This document shows positions 8,629-17,463 of a stretch of DNA of 40,105 nucleotides, piece by piece. Under the pieces are notes generated by a model that was given only the letters and a program-made list of their open reading frames with translations, searched no databases and was not told where the DNA came from. Position numbers and translations under genes: made by a program. Within the stretch, counting starts at the first letter, position 1. Each line of letters begins with the position of its first letter. Origin of the DNA: an uncultured bacterium (GTDB lineage: Bacteria; Desulfobacterota; Binatia; HRBIN30; CADEER01); assembly GCA_902826395.1 (NCBI GenBank), contig CADEER010000031.1:1-40105 (forward strand), written 5' to 3'.

Positions 8629-10683
8629 CTAGTCGAGGCCGCGGGGTGCGCCCGGCTCGATGCCGAGACGCGTCAGCAGATACGCGTACTCGAAGGCGAT
8701 CTCCTTGAACATATTGTAGCGGCCGGACGCGCCGAAGTGACCGCTCCCCATCTCCGTCTTCAGCATTAGCTCGTTGTCGTCGGTCTTCAGATCGCGCAGT
8801 CGGGCTACCCACTTGGCGGGTTCCCAGAAGCCGACGCGCGGATCGTTGAGGCCGGCGGTTACCAGCATCTTTGGATAGGGTTGGGCGCGAACGTTGTCGT
8901 ACGGGGCGTAGGACTTGATGTAGCGGTAGTAGCGCGGGTCGGCCGGATTCCCCCACTCGTCGTACTCCGTGATGGTGAGCGGCAGGGTCGGGTCGAGCAT
9001 CGTGTTGAGGATGTCGACGAACGGCACCGCGGCGAGGACGACGCCGAACAAGTCGGGGCGCATGTTGAGGACGGCGCCCATCAAGAGGCCACCGGCGCTG
9101 CCACCGGTGATCGCCAAGCGGGAGGGGCTGGTGTAACCGCGCTGGATCAGGTGCTCGGCGCACGCGACAAAGTCGCGGAAGGTATTCTTTTTGTGCAGCA
9201 GCTTGCCGTCCTCGTACCAGCGCCGGCCGAGCTCGCTGCCGCCGCGAATGTGGGCGATGGCGAACGTCACGCCGCGGTCGATGAGACTCAGACGGATCGA
9301 CGAGAAGGTCGGATCGCGGCTCAGACCGTAGGAGCCGTAGCCGCTGAGCAGCAACGGACTGCGTCCGTTGCGTCGCATTCCGCGGCGATAGACGAGCGAG
9401 ATTGGCACCTCGTGGCCATCGCACGACGCCCAGATGCGCTCGGTCCGGTAGCGCGCCGGCTGGTATCCGCCGAGGACCGGCGTTCGCTTCAGTAGCGAGC
9501 GGCGCCGCGACCGCATGTCGTACTCGTACACCGACGACGGCGTCACCAGCGAAGTGTAGGTGAAGCGCAGCTTGTGGGTATCGAAGTTCGGATTGCGCCC
9601 TGCGCCGACGTCGTAGGCCGGTTCGCGGAATCCGATGTGGAAGCCGTGCTTGCCGTCGTGGTCGCGGATCGAAATGCGCGGGAGGCCGCGTTCGCGCTCG
9701 TAGACCACGAGATGGTCGGCGAACAGCTCGACGCCCTCGATCAGCGTATCGCGACGGTGTGCGATCAGCGTTTTCCAGTGGGCTCGGCCCGGAGACGCGA
9801 TCGGGGCGCGCACCATCTTGAAGTTGGTCGCATGTTCGTTGTGGGTGATGAAGAAGTGCTTGCCGGCGTGATCGACTCCGTACTCGACGCCGGTGCGCCG
9901 CCGCTCGATCAGTCGCGGGCGGGCGTCGGGCCGATCGGCGGGGAGGTAGCGGACCTCGCTGGTGCTCTTGGCGTGCAGATCGATGAAAAGAAATCGACGA
10001 CTGCGGGACAGGGACACGGCCGCATACACCGCGTCATCCTTTTCGTGGTGGACCAACTCGTCCTCGTCGGGCCGGCGGCCCAATCGATGCAAATAGACCT
10101 TGTAGGGGCGATGCGCGGGGTCGAGGACGGTGTAGAGGAATGAACGGCTGTCGGTGCTCCACGCGACGCTGTCGACGTCGCGCAGCGTGTCGCGCTTCAG
10201 TCGCCCGGTTTGCAGATCCTTCAAGTGGAGGGTGTATCGCTCGTTCCCCGTGGTGTTGACGGCGTAGGCGAGAAGGCGATGGTCGGGACTGATCCGCATC
10301 AGCCCGAGCGCGAAGAACTCGTGCGAGGCGGCGAGCTCGTTCTCGTCGAGGATCACCTGTTCCCGCCCGGCGCCATCCGCGTCGCGCCGGCAGTGGATCG
10401 CGTACTGCTTTCCACGGACGGTGCGCGTGTAATACGAGTACCCGTCGATCGTGACCGGAACGTCGAGGTCGGTTTCCTTGATGCGGGAGCGGATCTCGCG
10501 GAAAAGGACGTGTTGCAGCTTTCGCGTCCGTCGCATGCGGTGCGCCGTGTAGGTGTTCTCGGCGTTCAGGTGGGCGATGACATCGGGGTCGTTGCGGTCG
10601 CGCAGCCAGAAGTAGGGATCGGCTCGGACGTCGCCGTTGATGTCGATGGTCTTCGGTCGTTGCGAGGCGCGGGGGATGTGCAC
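8629..10683 (-). CDS. ptrB: Oligopeptidase B (protease II), S9A serine peptidase
   Basis: The 684-residue product aligns along its length with what I recall of E. coli PtrB: an N-terminal seven-bladed propeller, then an alpha/beta-hydrolase domain. The catalytic triad is visible as Ser529 (GGSAGG), Asp614 (TAGLNDPRVGFWEPAKW) and His649 (GSGHFGASGR). The enzyme cleaves short peptides after Arg or Lys, usually in the cytoplasm. No signal peptide is seen. GTG 10683 was chosen because it gives the normal length and an N terminus (IPRASQRPKTIDINGD) like PtrB; an in-frame ATG at 10821 would add 46 low-complexity residues and almost touch the start of the divergent MFS gene. Confidence 0.92.
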   Translation of the reverse strand: MHIPRASQRPKTIDINGDVRADPYFWLRDRNDPDVIAHLNAENTYTAHRMRRTRKLQHVLFREIRSRIKETDLDVPVTIDGYSYYTRTVRGKQYAIHCRRDADGAGREQVILDENELAASHEFFALGLMRISPDHRLLAYAVNTTGNERYTLHLKDLQTGRLKRDTLRDVDSVAWSTDSRSFLYTVLDPAHRPYKVYLHRLGRRPDEDELVHHEKDDAVYAAVSLSRSRRFLFIDLHAKSTSEVRYLPADRPDARPRLIERRRTGVEYGVDHAGKHFFITHNEHATNFKMVRAPIASPGRAHWKTLIAHRRDTLIEGVELFADHLVVYERERGLPRISIRDHDGKHGFHIGFREPAYDVGAGRNPNFDTHKLRFTYTSLVTPSSVYEYDMRSRRRSLLKRTPVLGGYQPARYRTERIWASCDGHEVPISLVYRRGMRRNGRSPLLLSGYGSYGLSRDPTFSSIRLSLIDRGVTFAIAHIRGGSELGRRWYEDGKLLHKKNTFRDFVACAEHLIQRGYTSPSRLAITGGSAGGLLMGAVLNMRPDLFGVVLAAVPFVDILNTMLDPTLPLTITEYDEWGNPADPRYYRYIKSYAPYDNVRAQPYPKMLVTAGLNDPRVGFWEPAKWVARLRDLKTDDNELMLKTEMGSGHFGASGRYNMFKEIAFEYAYLLTRLGIEPGAPRGLD

Positions 10684-10824
10684 GGTCGACTCCGTGGGCA
10701 ATCGGTTGGATCCTGGGTGCGCAACTCCGCCATGATTCGCAGGCGATCTCAAGAACCGCGGGCCGATCTGCCGATTGCTGTGGACCGGCGGACTTCGCAG
10801 CGGCGGCCTGATAGACGGCATCGG

Positions 10825-12021
10825 ATGGGCGACCGCGGGGCGTTCTACGCACTGTTTCTGGCGATGACTTCCGTCGGGCTCGGACAGGCGATCCTGTTTG
10901 CGACCCTTCCGCCGGCGGCGCGCGACATCGGGCTCTCGCCATTTCAGGTTTCGATCATCTTCGTCGCTTCGGCGACGATCTGGATGTTCATGAGCCCCTA
11001 CTGGGGAAGGCGCAGCGATGTGCTCGGGCGGCGCCCGGTCATTCTCATCGGCATGTTCGGCTACGCCGCCTCGATGCTGTTGCTCGGCGGCGTCATCGAG
11101 CTCGGCCTGCGCGGCACCCTGCCGGGTCTCCTCGCGTACGGAATGATGATCGCATCTCGCTGCGTCTTCGCGCTCTTCGGTTCGGGCGCGCCGCCGGCTT
11201 CCCAGGCGTACGTCGCCGATCGCACCGCGATCGAGGACCGGACCAGCGGAGTATCGATGCTCAACGCCGCGTTCGGCCTCGGGCAAACGCTCGGGCCGGC
11301 GGCCGGAGCCGGGTTCGCGGCGTTCAGTGTGGCGGCTCCGCTCTACTTCTCCGTGGCGCTGGCGTTGGTCAGCGCCGTGGTGATTGCGCTCTACCTCGCC
11401 GAAGACGGGCCGCCGGTCCCACACGGGAGTGAGCGTCCGCGCAGCATCCGCTTCTACGACACGCGGGTCTGGCCGTTCTTCTTCCTCGCTGCGTGCCTGC
11501 AGGCGGTTCGCGCCACGACGACGATCACGCTGGCGTTCTTTCTGCAGGATGCCCTGCAGCTCGACGCGCAGGAGACGGTTCGTGCCGCCGGGTTCGGTTT
11601 CGTCGCGCTGGCGGTCGCGGGTGTGCTGACGCAACTGTTGATCATCCAGCGCATGCGACTGGGGTCGCGGGCGATGCTGCGCGGCGGCCTGTTGGTGACC
11701 CTGGCCGGCTTCGCGCTCTTCATCGCGGTTGGAGACATGGTCGGATACCTGGCCGCGCTGGCGCTGATCGGCGCCGGCTTCGGTTTGATCCGACCGGGCA
11801 CGGCCTCGGGAGCGTCGTTGTCGGTCTCCGCCGAAGAGCAGGGCGAGGTGGCCGGGATGACCAGCTCGGTGGGCGTCGTCGGCAACATCTTCGGGCCGAT
11901 GCTCGGCTCGGCGCTGTACGAGCTGACGCCAATGGCCCCTTACTGGCTCAACGCTGGATTGATGGCGTTGGGATTGGTGTTCGCCTACTCGAGCGATGCG
12001 GTGCGGCGCGTACGCGCATGA
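10825..12021 (+). CDS. Major facilitator superfamily transporter
   Basis: A 398-residue membrane protein with about twelve transmembrane segments. The loop between TM2 and TM3 carries the MFS motif A form GRRSDVLGRRPVILIG, and a glycine-rich GLGQTLGPAAGAGF occurs in TM5 as in drug:proton antiporters. A drug or metabolite exporter is therefore likely, but the substrate is unknown. ATG 10825 directly precedes the first hydrophobic segment; the frame is open far upstream, but that part overlaps the oligopeptidase gene. The 3' end overlaps the convergent GIY-YIG gene by 37 bp. Confidence 0.85.
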   Translation: MGDRGAFYALFLAMTSVGLGQAILFATLPPAARDIGLSPFQVSIIFVASATIWMFMSPYWGRRSDVLGRRPVILIGMFGYAASMLLLGGVIELGLRGTLPGLLAYGMMIASRCVFALFGSGAPPASQAYVADRTAIEDRTSGVSMLNAAFGLGQTLGPAAGAGFAAFSVAAPLYFSVALALVSAVVIALYLAEDGPPVPHGSERPRSIRFYDTRVWPFFFLAACLQAVRATTTITLAFFLQDALQLDAQETVRAAGFGFVALAVAGVLTQLLIIQRMRLGSRAMLRGGLLVTLAGFALFIAVGDMVGYLAALALIGAGFGLIRPGTASGASLSVSAEEQGEVAGMTSSVGVVGNIFGPMLGSALYELTPMAPYWLNAGLMALGLVFAYSSDAVRRVRA

Positions 12022-12878
12022 TGCTTGGCCTTCTGCGGCTCGACCGCGCGATCGCGTGCCCGCGTGGCGATGAACAACGCATCCCGGCGCTCGCGCTCGA
12101 TGAAGGTTCCGGCGATGCCGGCGGCGGCAAGGGCGGCGCGCAGCTTGCGCAGGTCGCTCTCGTAGAACGACCGCAGGCAGTGCAGCCGTTCCTGGACGAG
12201 CTCGGCATCTTGTCGTGCGCGCGGCTTCTCGAGCAGGTGCTCAGCGACCACGCCGAGCGACTGGCATGACTCGCCGCTGAGCCAGGTCTCGATCGCGACG
12301 GCGATCGCGGGGTCGAGCTGGCGAAACCCGACGAGGTGCGAACCCCGCTGCGTCGGAACTTTCGGCAGGCGCGCCTTCGGTTGGCTGTGGGCCAGCATGC
12401 GGAGCAGATCGACGAGAGCTTGAAATGCCTCGATGGCGCGCGGGCGCGAGCGGAAGGCGCCATACCAGCGAAACTGCAGATGCGCGTAGTGCTCGGGACT
12501 GGTGGTGATGCACAGGAGATCCTGATCGGCGAGGCGGCAGACGCCGATTGCCGGATACAGAAATGCGTAGGCGCCGTCGACGTTGTGCGGCGGCCGCAAC
12601 GTGCGAATGAGCTCGTTTTCGAGCAGCAAGGCGTCGCGTTCGGAAGCCAGCGGACGGACTTCGAGCGTCGCGGCGGATCGCACCAGGATGCGCATCTTGC
12701 GGTGCGTCTTGCGCCGTGAGGCGTTGCGGTAGGTGAGCAGCCGCCGCCGCAGGTTGATCGCCTTGCCGACGTAGAGCACGGTACCGCTGTCGTCATGGAA
12801 CAGGTAGACGCCCGGCGTCGCGGGAAGGGCAGCGGCGAAGCTCGCCCCGAACTTGCGATCGAACAGCTTGACACCCAC
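11985..12878 (-). CDS. GIY-YIG nuclease domain protein (UvrC N-terminal/Cho-like)
   Basis: The 297-residue protein opens with a GIY-YIG domain (residues ~16-100): TPGVYLFHDDSG, then LYVGKAINLRRR, and a later metal-binding glutamate in LLLENELIRTLRP. UvrC and Cho use this domain for the 3' incision in nucleotide excision repair. The length is close to Cho (about 295), and there are no UvrC UVR or RNase H-like endonuclease domains. The remaining ~190 residues are unassigned. The start is GTG 12878, only 11 bp from the start of the divergent DUF2723 gene, so one of the two starts may be further in. A Cho-like repair role is inference. Confidence 0.75.
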   Translation of the reverse strand: MGVKLFDRKFGASFAAALPATPGVYLFHDDSGTVLYVGKAINLRRRLLTYRNASRRKTHRKMRILVRSAATLEVRPLASERDALLLENELIRTLRPPHNVDGAYAFLYPAIGVCRLADQDLLCITTSPEHYAHLQFRWYGAFRSRPRAIEAFQALVDLLRMLAHSQPKARLPKVPTQRGSHLVGFRQLDPAIAVAIETWLSGESCQSLGVVAEHLLEKPRARQDAELVQERLHCLRSFYESDLRKLRAALAAAGIAGTFIERERRDALFIATRARDRAVEPQKAKHHARTRRTASLE

Positions 12879-12889
12879 GCTCGCATCCT

Positions 12890-14752
12890 ATGGAAGCGGC
12901 CGCGCGTGCTCAACGCTCCGACGACCCGATGATGACGCCCGAAGCGGCCACCCTTCCCAATGTGCGAGACGGGGGACGCGGTTCGACAGACTCCGGAACG
13001 GGCGGCGATGGCTGGATCGCTTTGGCGATTGGCGCCTTGACGTTCGGCGTGTATGCCAGCGGCGCCTGTCGCACGATCTATGTGGGCGACTCGGGCGAGC
13101 TGGTGGCGGCGGTACACGTGCTCGGTGTTCCGCACCCGACGGGCTACCCGCTCTATGTTCTGCTCGGGAAGCTCTGGACCCTCGCGGTGGCGATCGGATC
13201 GATCGCGTTCCGGATGAGCCTCTTCAGCGCTGCGTGTGCGGCGGTGGCCAGCGCGCTGTTGTACGGGGTGGCGCGGCGGATGGGCTGTGGTCGTCTCGCC
13301 GCATTGTTCGCGTCGCTGCTGGCGGCGTTCGCACCGAGCTTCTGGGGCGAGGCGAACGTTCAACGTGTGTATGCGCTGAACGCCGTGTTCGTCATCGCCG
13401 CGATCTGGGCGGCGCTCGAATGGTGGCAACGGCGGCAGACCCGGATGTTACTAGTGGCGGTCTTCACTTGCGCCGTTGGCGCGACCAATCACACGTTCAT
13501 GGCCCTGCTCGGGCTGACCTTCGGCGCGTTCGCGCTGATAGCGAGCCCGCGGACGGTGCTGCACCCGCGTGCACTGGTCGCCGTTTCAGCCGTCGGCGTC
13601 CTCGGACTGCTGCCGTACGCCTACCTGCCGATCGCGTCGTCGTTTGACCCGCCGCTCGACTGGGGCAATCCGGAAACCCTCGCGGCATTCCTCGACGTCG
13701 TGCTGCGGCGCGACTTCTGGGAGCGTGCGTGGTTGGAGACACCGGCCGATCTGTTGCCGATCGGCATCGACTACGTGCGCGGGATCGCCGTCGAGCTCGC
13801 TTGGGTCGGCGCCGCCTTGGCGGCGTTCGGCGTATGGGCGTCGCGCCGCAGCAGCTTCTCCTACTTTCTACTGGCGACGATGGCGGTGAATGTGCTCGCG
13901 ATGGCGCTACACGGCTCGCGCAGCGATCTGTTCATCTGGCATCGCTACTACATTCCTTCTTATCTGATCGCGGCATTGTTCTGCGGTCTCGGCGTCGACG
14001 CGCTGGCCGCGCGCTGGGGCAATTCAATCCGCTTCGCGTCATTGGCGCTGCCGGTGTTCCTGTTGGTCAGCGGCTGGACCCGATTCGACCGCAGCGACTA
14101 CCGCATCGCCGACGACTTCTCGCGACAACTGCTGGCGACCTTGCCTCCCGGCGCGAGTCTGTCGGCGACCGACGACAACGTTTTGTTCGTTCTGATCTAC
14201 CTCAAGATGGTGGAGGGGGTGCGGCCGGATGTCGATCTCATACTCCAGGGTGTCGCCGGCGGCGCTCCCGATCGACTGCGTTTCGATCCGGAGAAGGATC
14301 CGCTGTACTTCTCCCACCATCCCAATTGGGATCATCCGGAGCTCGACCAGATTCCCGTCGGTCTGGCGTTTCGCGTCTGGCGGCGCGATCAACCGCTGCC
14401 GAAGCTGCCGATGCCGCCCGACGAGTTGCCGGCTGCCGCCGATCCGGGTGTGCCGCGCGACTACCTCACGGACAATCTCGTGGGCCAGTACTACTTCATG
14501 CTGGCGTTCACCGCCGAGCGAGACGACTGGAATCGCGCTGCCGCTCTGCTCGAGCGCGCCATGCGCGAGGCGCCAAACAACGACGTCCTCTTCTACAACG
14601 CGGGCCTGATCTACGAGCGCAACGGCCGGCGGAAAGAGGCTCTCGACGCCTTTCGGCGCTCGCACGCGATCAACCCGCGCCACATCCCCGGGACCAGCCG
14701 AGCGCGAGCCTGGGACAAGATAGTGGCGCTGGAAGCCGAGGCCATCGACTGA
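12890..14752 (+). CDS. DUF2723 membrane protein with C-terminal TPR (TMEM260-like glycosyltransferase candidate)
   Basis: A 620-residue membrane protein. The first loop has the DUF2723 hallmark YVGDSGELVAAVHVLGVPHP followed by TGYPLY, where the acidic residue after the first membrane segment is typical of GT-C glycosyltransferases. About ten further hydrophobic segments reach residue ~415, then a soluble region and a tetratricopeptide-like pair (RAAALLERAMREAPNN, KEALDAFRRSHAINPR) near residues 545-605. The eukaryotic relative TMEM260 is a protein O-mannosyltransferase; a glycosyl transfer role at the membrane is therefore plausible here. An alternative start is ATG 12931, which would relieve the tight divergent spacing. 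Confidence 0.8.
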   Translation: MEAAARAQRSDDPMMTPEAATLPNVRDGGRGSTDSGTGGDGWIALAIGALTFGVYASGACRTIYVGDSGELVAAVHVLGVPHPTGYPLYVLLGKLWTLAVAIGSIAFRMSLFSAACAAVASALLYGVARRMGCGRLAALFASLLAAFAPSFWGEANVQRVYALNAVFVIAAIWAALEWWQRRQTRMLLVAVFTCAVGATNHTFMALLGLTFGAFALIASPRTVLHPRALVAVSAVGVLGLLPYAYLPIASSFDPPLDWGNPETLAAFLDVVLRRDFWERAWLETPADLLPIGIDYVRGIAVELAWVGAALAAFGVWASRRSSFSYFLLATMAVNVLAMALHGSRSDLFIWHRYYIPSYLIAALFCGLGVDALAARWGNSIRFASLALPVFLLVSGWTRFDRSDYRIADDFSRQLLATLPPGASLSATDDNVLFVLIYLKMVEGVRPDVDLILQGVAGGAPDRLRFDPEKDPLYFSHHPNWDHPELDQIPVGLAFRVWRRDQPLPKLPMPPDELPAAADPGVPRDYLTDNLVGQYYFMLAFTAERDDWNRAAALLERAMREAPNNDVLFYNAGLIYERNGRRKEALDAFRRSHAINPRHIPGTSRARAWDKIVALEAEAID

Positions 14753-14766
14753 GAACTCGGCTTTTT
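14733..14766 (+). terminator. Rho-independent terminator overlapping the DUF2723 stop
   Basis: Arms AAGCCGAG (14733-14740) and CTCGGCTT (14756-14763) form an 8-bp stem with a 15-nt loop, followed by a T run (five Ts at 14762-14766). The stop codon TGA at 14750-14752 lies in the loop. It would end the plus-strand transcript before the convergent dehalogenase gene. Confidence 0.65.
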
Positions 14767-14771
14767 GCGGC

Positions 14772-15656
14772 TCACCCGATCTCGGCGAGCCACTGGGCGA
14801 CGGCAGCGCCGATCTCGTCCGCCGAGTCCTCCTGGATGAAGTGGATTCCCTTCACCGTGACTTCCTTCTGGTTCGGCCATGTGCGGCAGAACTCGCGTGG
14901 TGCGCCGCGCAGGATGGCGCCCGGTTCGGCATTGATGAACAGCTTTGGCACATCGGACTGCGACAGCCACGAGCCGTAGCTCTCGACGATGGCGCGAACG
15001 TCGGCGGGCTCACCCTCGATGGGAATCTGACGCGGCCATGTCAGAGTGGGGCGGCGGTCCTCGCCGGGCGTCGCGAAGGGTTTGCGGTAGGCGTTCATCT
15101 CCTCGTCGCTCAACTTGCGCTGGATCGACGTCGGCAGGACTGCCTCGATGAATAGATTCTGTTCGAGGATCATCTGCTCGCCGTTGGCCGAGCGGAATCC
15201 CTGGAAGACGTCCTTCGCCGCCTTCGGCCAATCGGCCCAGGTCACGGGTTGGACGATTCCCTCCATGTAGGCGATGCCTTTGACCGCATCGCGGTGGTGG
15301 TTCGCCCAATCGAAGCCGAGCGCCGAACCCCAGTCGTGGATGACGAGAGTGACGTTGTCGTGCACTCCCAATGCGTCGAGCAGCGCGTGCAGATACTCGC
15401 GATGCTCGACGAATCGGTACGAGTCGGGCCCACTGTTGTCGAGCTTTTCGGAATCGCCCATGCCGATCAGATCGGGGGCGATGCAACGGCCGCTGCCTTC
15501 CAGATGGGGAATGACGTCGCGCCAGAGGTATGACGACGTTGGATTGCCGTGCAGGAAGACGATCGGGTCGCCGTCCGTCTTGCCGGTTTCGACGTAGGCC
15601 ATGCGTTTGCCCTTCACGTCGATCTTCTTCTTGGCGGGAACCGCGGTGGTGGGCAT
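14772..15656 (-). CDS. Haloalkane dehalogenase (HLD-II type)
   Basis: This 294-residue alpha/beta-hydrolase carries every catalytic residue of haloalkane dehalogenase subfamily II, at the same numbering as LinB: Asp108 nucleophile (HDWG), Trp109 and Asn38 (HGNPTSS) for halide binding, Glu132 acid (MEGI) and His272 base (GIHFI). The family hydrolyses carbon-halogen bonds to alcohols. The start is fixed by AAGGAGG at 15663-15669, six bases before ATG 15656; the longer open frame reaching 16124 is an overlap artefact with the acyl-CoA dehydrogenase gene. It lies 23 nt downstream of that gene and is probably co-transcribed. The natural substrate is unknown. A non-dehalogenase hydrolase with the same residues is unlikely. 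Confidence 0.92.
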   Translation of the reverse strand: MPTTAVPAKKKIDVKGKRMAYVETGKTDGDPIVFLHGNPTSSYLWRDVIPHLEGSGRCIAPDLIGMGDSEKLDNSGPDSYRFVEHREYLHALLDALGVHDNVTLVIHDWGSALGFDWANHHRDAVKGIAYMEGIVQPVTWADWPKAAKDVFQGFRSANGEQMILEQNLFIEAVLPTSIQRKLSDEEMNAYRKPFATPGEDRRPTLTWPRQIPIEGEPADVRAIVESYGSWLSQSDVPKLFINAEPGAILRGAPREFCRTWPNQKEVTVKGIHFIQEDSADEIGAAVAQWLAEIG

Positions 15657-15679
15657 TGCCGGCCTCCTTGTCGAACGTT

Positions 15680-17341
15680 TCAGAGTGCGGGGCGAGCGCG
15701 CTCGATGATTTTTTCGCAGGCGACGTGTCGCGGCAGAGTGCCGAACGCGTAGCCGCGATCGCCGTCGAGCCGGGTGGCGAGATACGCCTCGGTGACGGCC
15801 GGGTCGCCGTGTCTGAGTAGGAGTGAAGCCTGGAATGCGATGGCGAGGCGCTCGACGAAGCGGCGCGCCCGGCCCTCGATGCCGTCGACATCGTTGAGAC
15901 CTTCGCGCACCTTCTCGAGGAAGAAATCGAAGCGCGTGTCCATGCCGCCGGCGAGAGCTACCTCGTCGAAGAAGGCTTCGGTGCCTTCCGGCGAGCGCGG
16001 GATGGCGCGCAGCACGTCCAGGCACATGACGTTGCCCGAGCCCTCCCAGATGCCGTTGAGCGGTGCCTCGCGGTAGAGGCGCGCCATGGGCCCTTCTTCG
16101 ATGTAGCCGGCACCGCCGAGGCATTCGAGAGCTTCGACGACGTGCATCGGGGCGCGCTTGCAGATCCAGTACTTGACGATCGCAGTCGCCAGGCGAGAGA
16201 ACTGTCGCCAGCGATCGCTGGTCTGCGCGTCGTCATAGGCGCGCGCCAGGCGCATCATGGTGACCGTCGACGCTTCCGACTCGACGCACAGATCGGCGAG
16301 GACGTTCTGCATCAGCGGCTGTTCGATCAGCTTCTTGCCGAATGCCGTTCGGTACGCGCAGTGGTGAGTCGCCTGCACGACCGCTTGGCGCATCATCGCG
16401 TTGGCGCCGATGACGCAGTCGAGACGGGTGTGGTTGACCATCTCGATGATGGTCGGAATGCCGCGCCCCTCCTCGCCGATCATGCGAGCCCAGGCGCGGT
16501 CGAATTCGACTTCCGACGACGCGTTCGAGCGGTTGCCGAGCTTGTCCTTCAATCGCTGGATCGTGATGTTGTTCTTGGTGTCGTCCGGTAGCCAGCGCGG
16601 CATCAGGAAGCAGGATATTCCCTTGCCGGTCTTGGCGAGGACGAGGAAAGCGTCGGACATCGGCGCCGAGCAGAACCATTTGTGACCGGTGATCGCGTAT
16701 TGGCCGCCGGGTCCGCCCGAACCGATCGCCTCGGCGCGAGTGGTGTTTTCGCGCACGTCGGAGCCGCCCTGCTTTTCGGTCATGGCCATGCCGCAGATCG
16801 CGCCTTCCTTCCGCGCCGCCGGTATGAAGCGCCGGTCGTAGGTCGACGAGATCAGTCGCGGTTCCCATTCAGCGGCGAGGTCCGGCTGCTGGCGCAGCGC
16901 GGGTACGCCGGAATAGGTCATCGAGATGGGGCAGCCGTGCCCGGCTTCTGCTTGAGAGAACACCGAGAACATGGCGGCGCGCGCCGCGTGTGCGCCCGGG
17001 CGCGGATCCCGCCACGGCAGCGAGTGCAGCTCGTTCGCCACCGCGATCGTCATCAGCGCGTGATAAGCGGGATGGTACTCGACCTCGTCGATGCGATGGC
17101 CATAGCGATCGTGAGTGCGAAGCTCGGGGGGATTGCGGTTGGCTTGAACGCCGAGCGCGAGCGCTTCGCCGCCCGCCAGCTCGCCGATCGCGGTGGCGCG
17201 ATCGGTGGCCCAGCCGGCTCCCTCGCGGTCGAAAGCCTCGCGCAGAGCCTGATCCTGGAGGAAGACGTTGTAGTCGACGAGAGGCGGGGGCTGGTTGAAG
17301 ACCTCGTGCGTGGTGCTGCGCTTGGGGCGTTCGATGGTCAT
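15680..17341 (-). CDS. aidB: AidB-like acyl-CoA dehydrogenase family flavoprotein
   Basis: The 553-residue protein matches AidB closely along its length: [14 protein letters not shown] at the N terminus, [59 protein letters not shown], and [20 protein letters not shown], which contains the acyl-CoA dehydrogenase catalytic-base glutamate region. E. coli AidB binds FAD and DNA and is induced by alkylation; its in vivo reaction is uncertain. Here no ada, alkA or alkB is adjacent. Instead it is the first gene of a probable operon with the dehalogenase, and is divergent from a TetR-RND efflux operon. It could act on acyl-CoA or on alkylating or halogenated compounds; the link is inference. Confidence 0.9.
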   Translation of the reverse strand: MTIERPKRSTTHEVFNQPPPLVDYNVFLQDQALREAFDREGAGWATDRATAIGELAGGEALALGVQANRNPPELRTHDRYGHRIDEVEYHPAYHALMTIAVANELHSLPWRDPRPGAHAARAAMFSVFSQAEAGHGCPISMTYSGVPALRQQPDLAAEWEPRLISSTYDRRFIPAARKEGAICGMAMTEKQGGSDVRENTTRAEAIGSGGPGGQYAITGHKWFCSAPMSDAFLVLAKTGKGISCFLMPRWLPDDTKNNITIQRLKDKLGNRSNASSEVEFDRAWARMIGEEGRGIPTIIEMVNHTRLDCVIGANAMMRQAVVQATHHCAYRTAFGKKLIEQPLMQNVLADLCVESEASTVTMMRLARAYDDAQTSDRWRQFSRLATAIVKYWICKRAPMHVVEALECLGGAGYIEEGPMARLYREAPLNGIWEGSGNVMCLDVLRAIPRSPEGTEAFFDEVALAGGMDTRFDFFLEKVREGLNDVDGIEGRARRFVERLAIAFQASLLLRHGDPAVTEAYLATRLDGDRGYAFGTLPRHVACEKIIERARPAL

Positions 17342-17428
17342 GCTGCCTGCATCGCAAATGAGGCGTATGGAGTCGAGAGGATGGGCTGAACCCGGTGGCC
17401 CCCGTCCGCGAGGGCGCGGGCCGGTTGG

Positions 17429-17456
17429 TTGACGGTGTAAATTTACAGCGTAAGTT
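17429..17456 (+). promoter_or_regulatory. tetR promoter with palindromic operator
   Basis: TGTAAATTTACA at 17436-17447 is a perfect 12-bp palindrome, and an overlapping palindrome TTACAGCGTAA spans 17443-17453. A possible -35 (TTGACG, 17429-17434) and -10 (TAAGTT, 17451-17456) are spaced by 16 nt and bracket the palindromes. The tetR ATG at 17464 would then lie at or next to the transcription start, implying a leaderless message. By the usual TetR logic this is the site for autorepression, and it may also control the divergent aidB gene, whose start is about 95 bp away. Confidence 0.55.
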
Positions 17457-17463
17457 ATGGCTC

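Noticed and set aside
10684..11634. N-terminal extension of oligopeptidase B to 1001 residues
   Set aside because: It overlaps the MFS transporter gene, is low-complexity, and PtrB homologues are about 685 residues.
11948..13429. Minus-strand frame of 493 residues over the GIY-YIG gene
   Set aside because: It is Ser/Arg/Pro-rich and overlaps the real GIY-YIG and DUF2723 genes in shadow frames.
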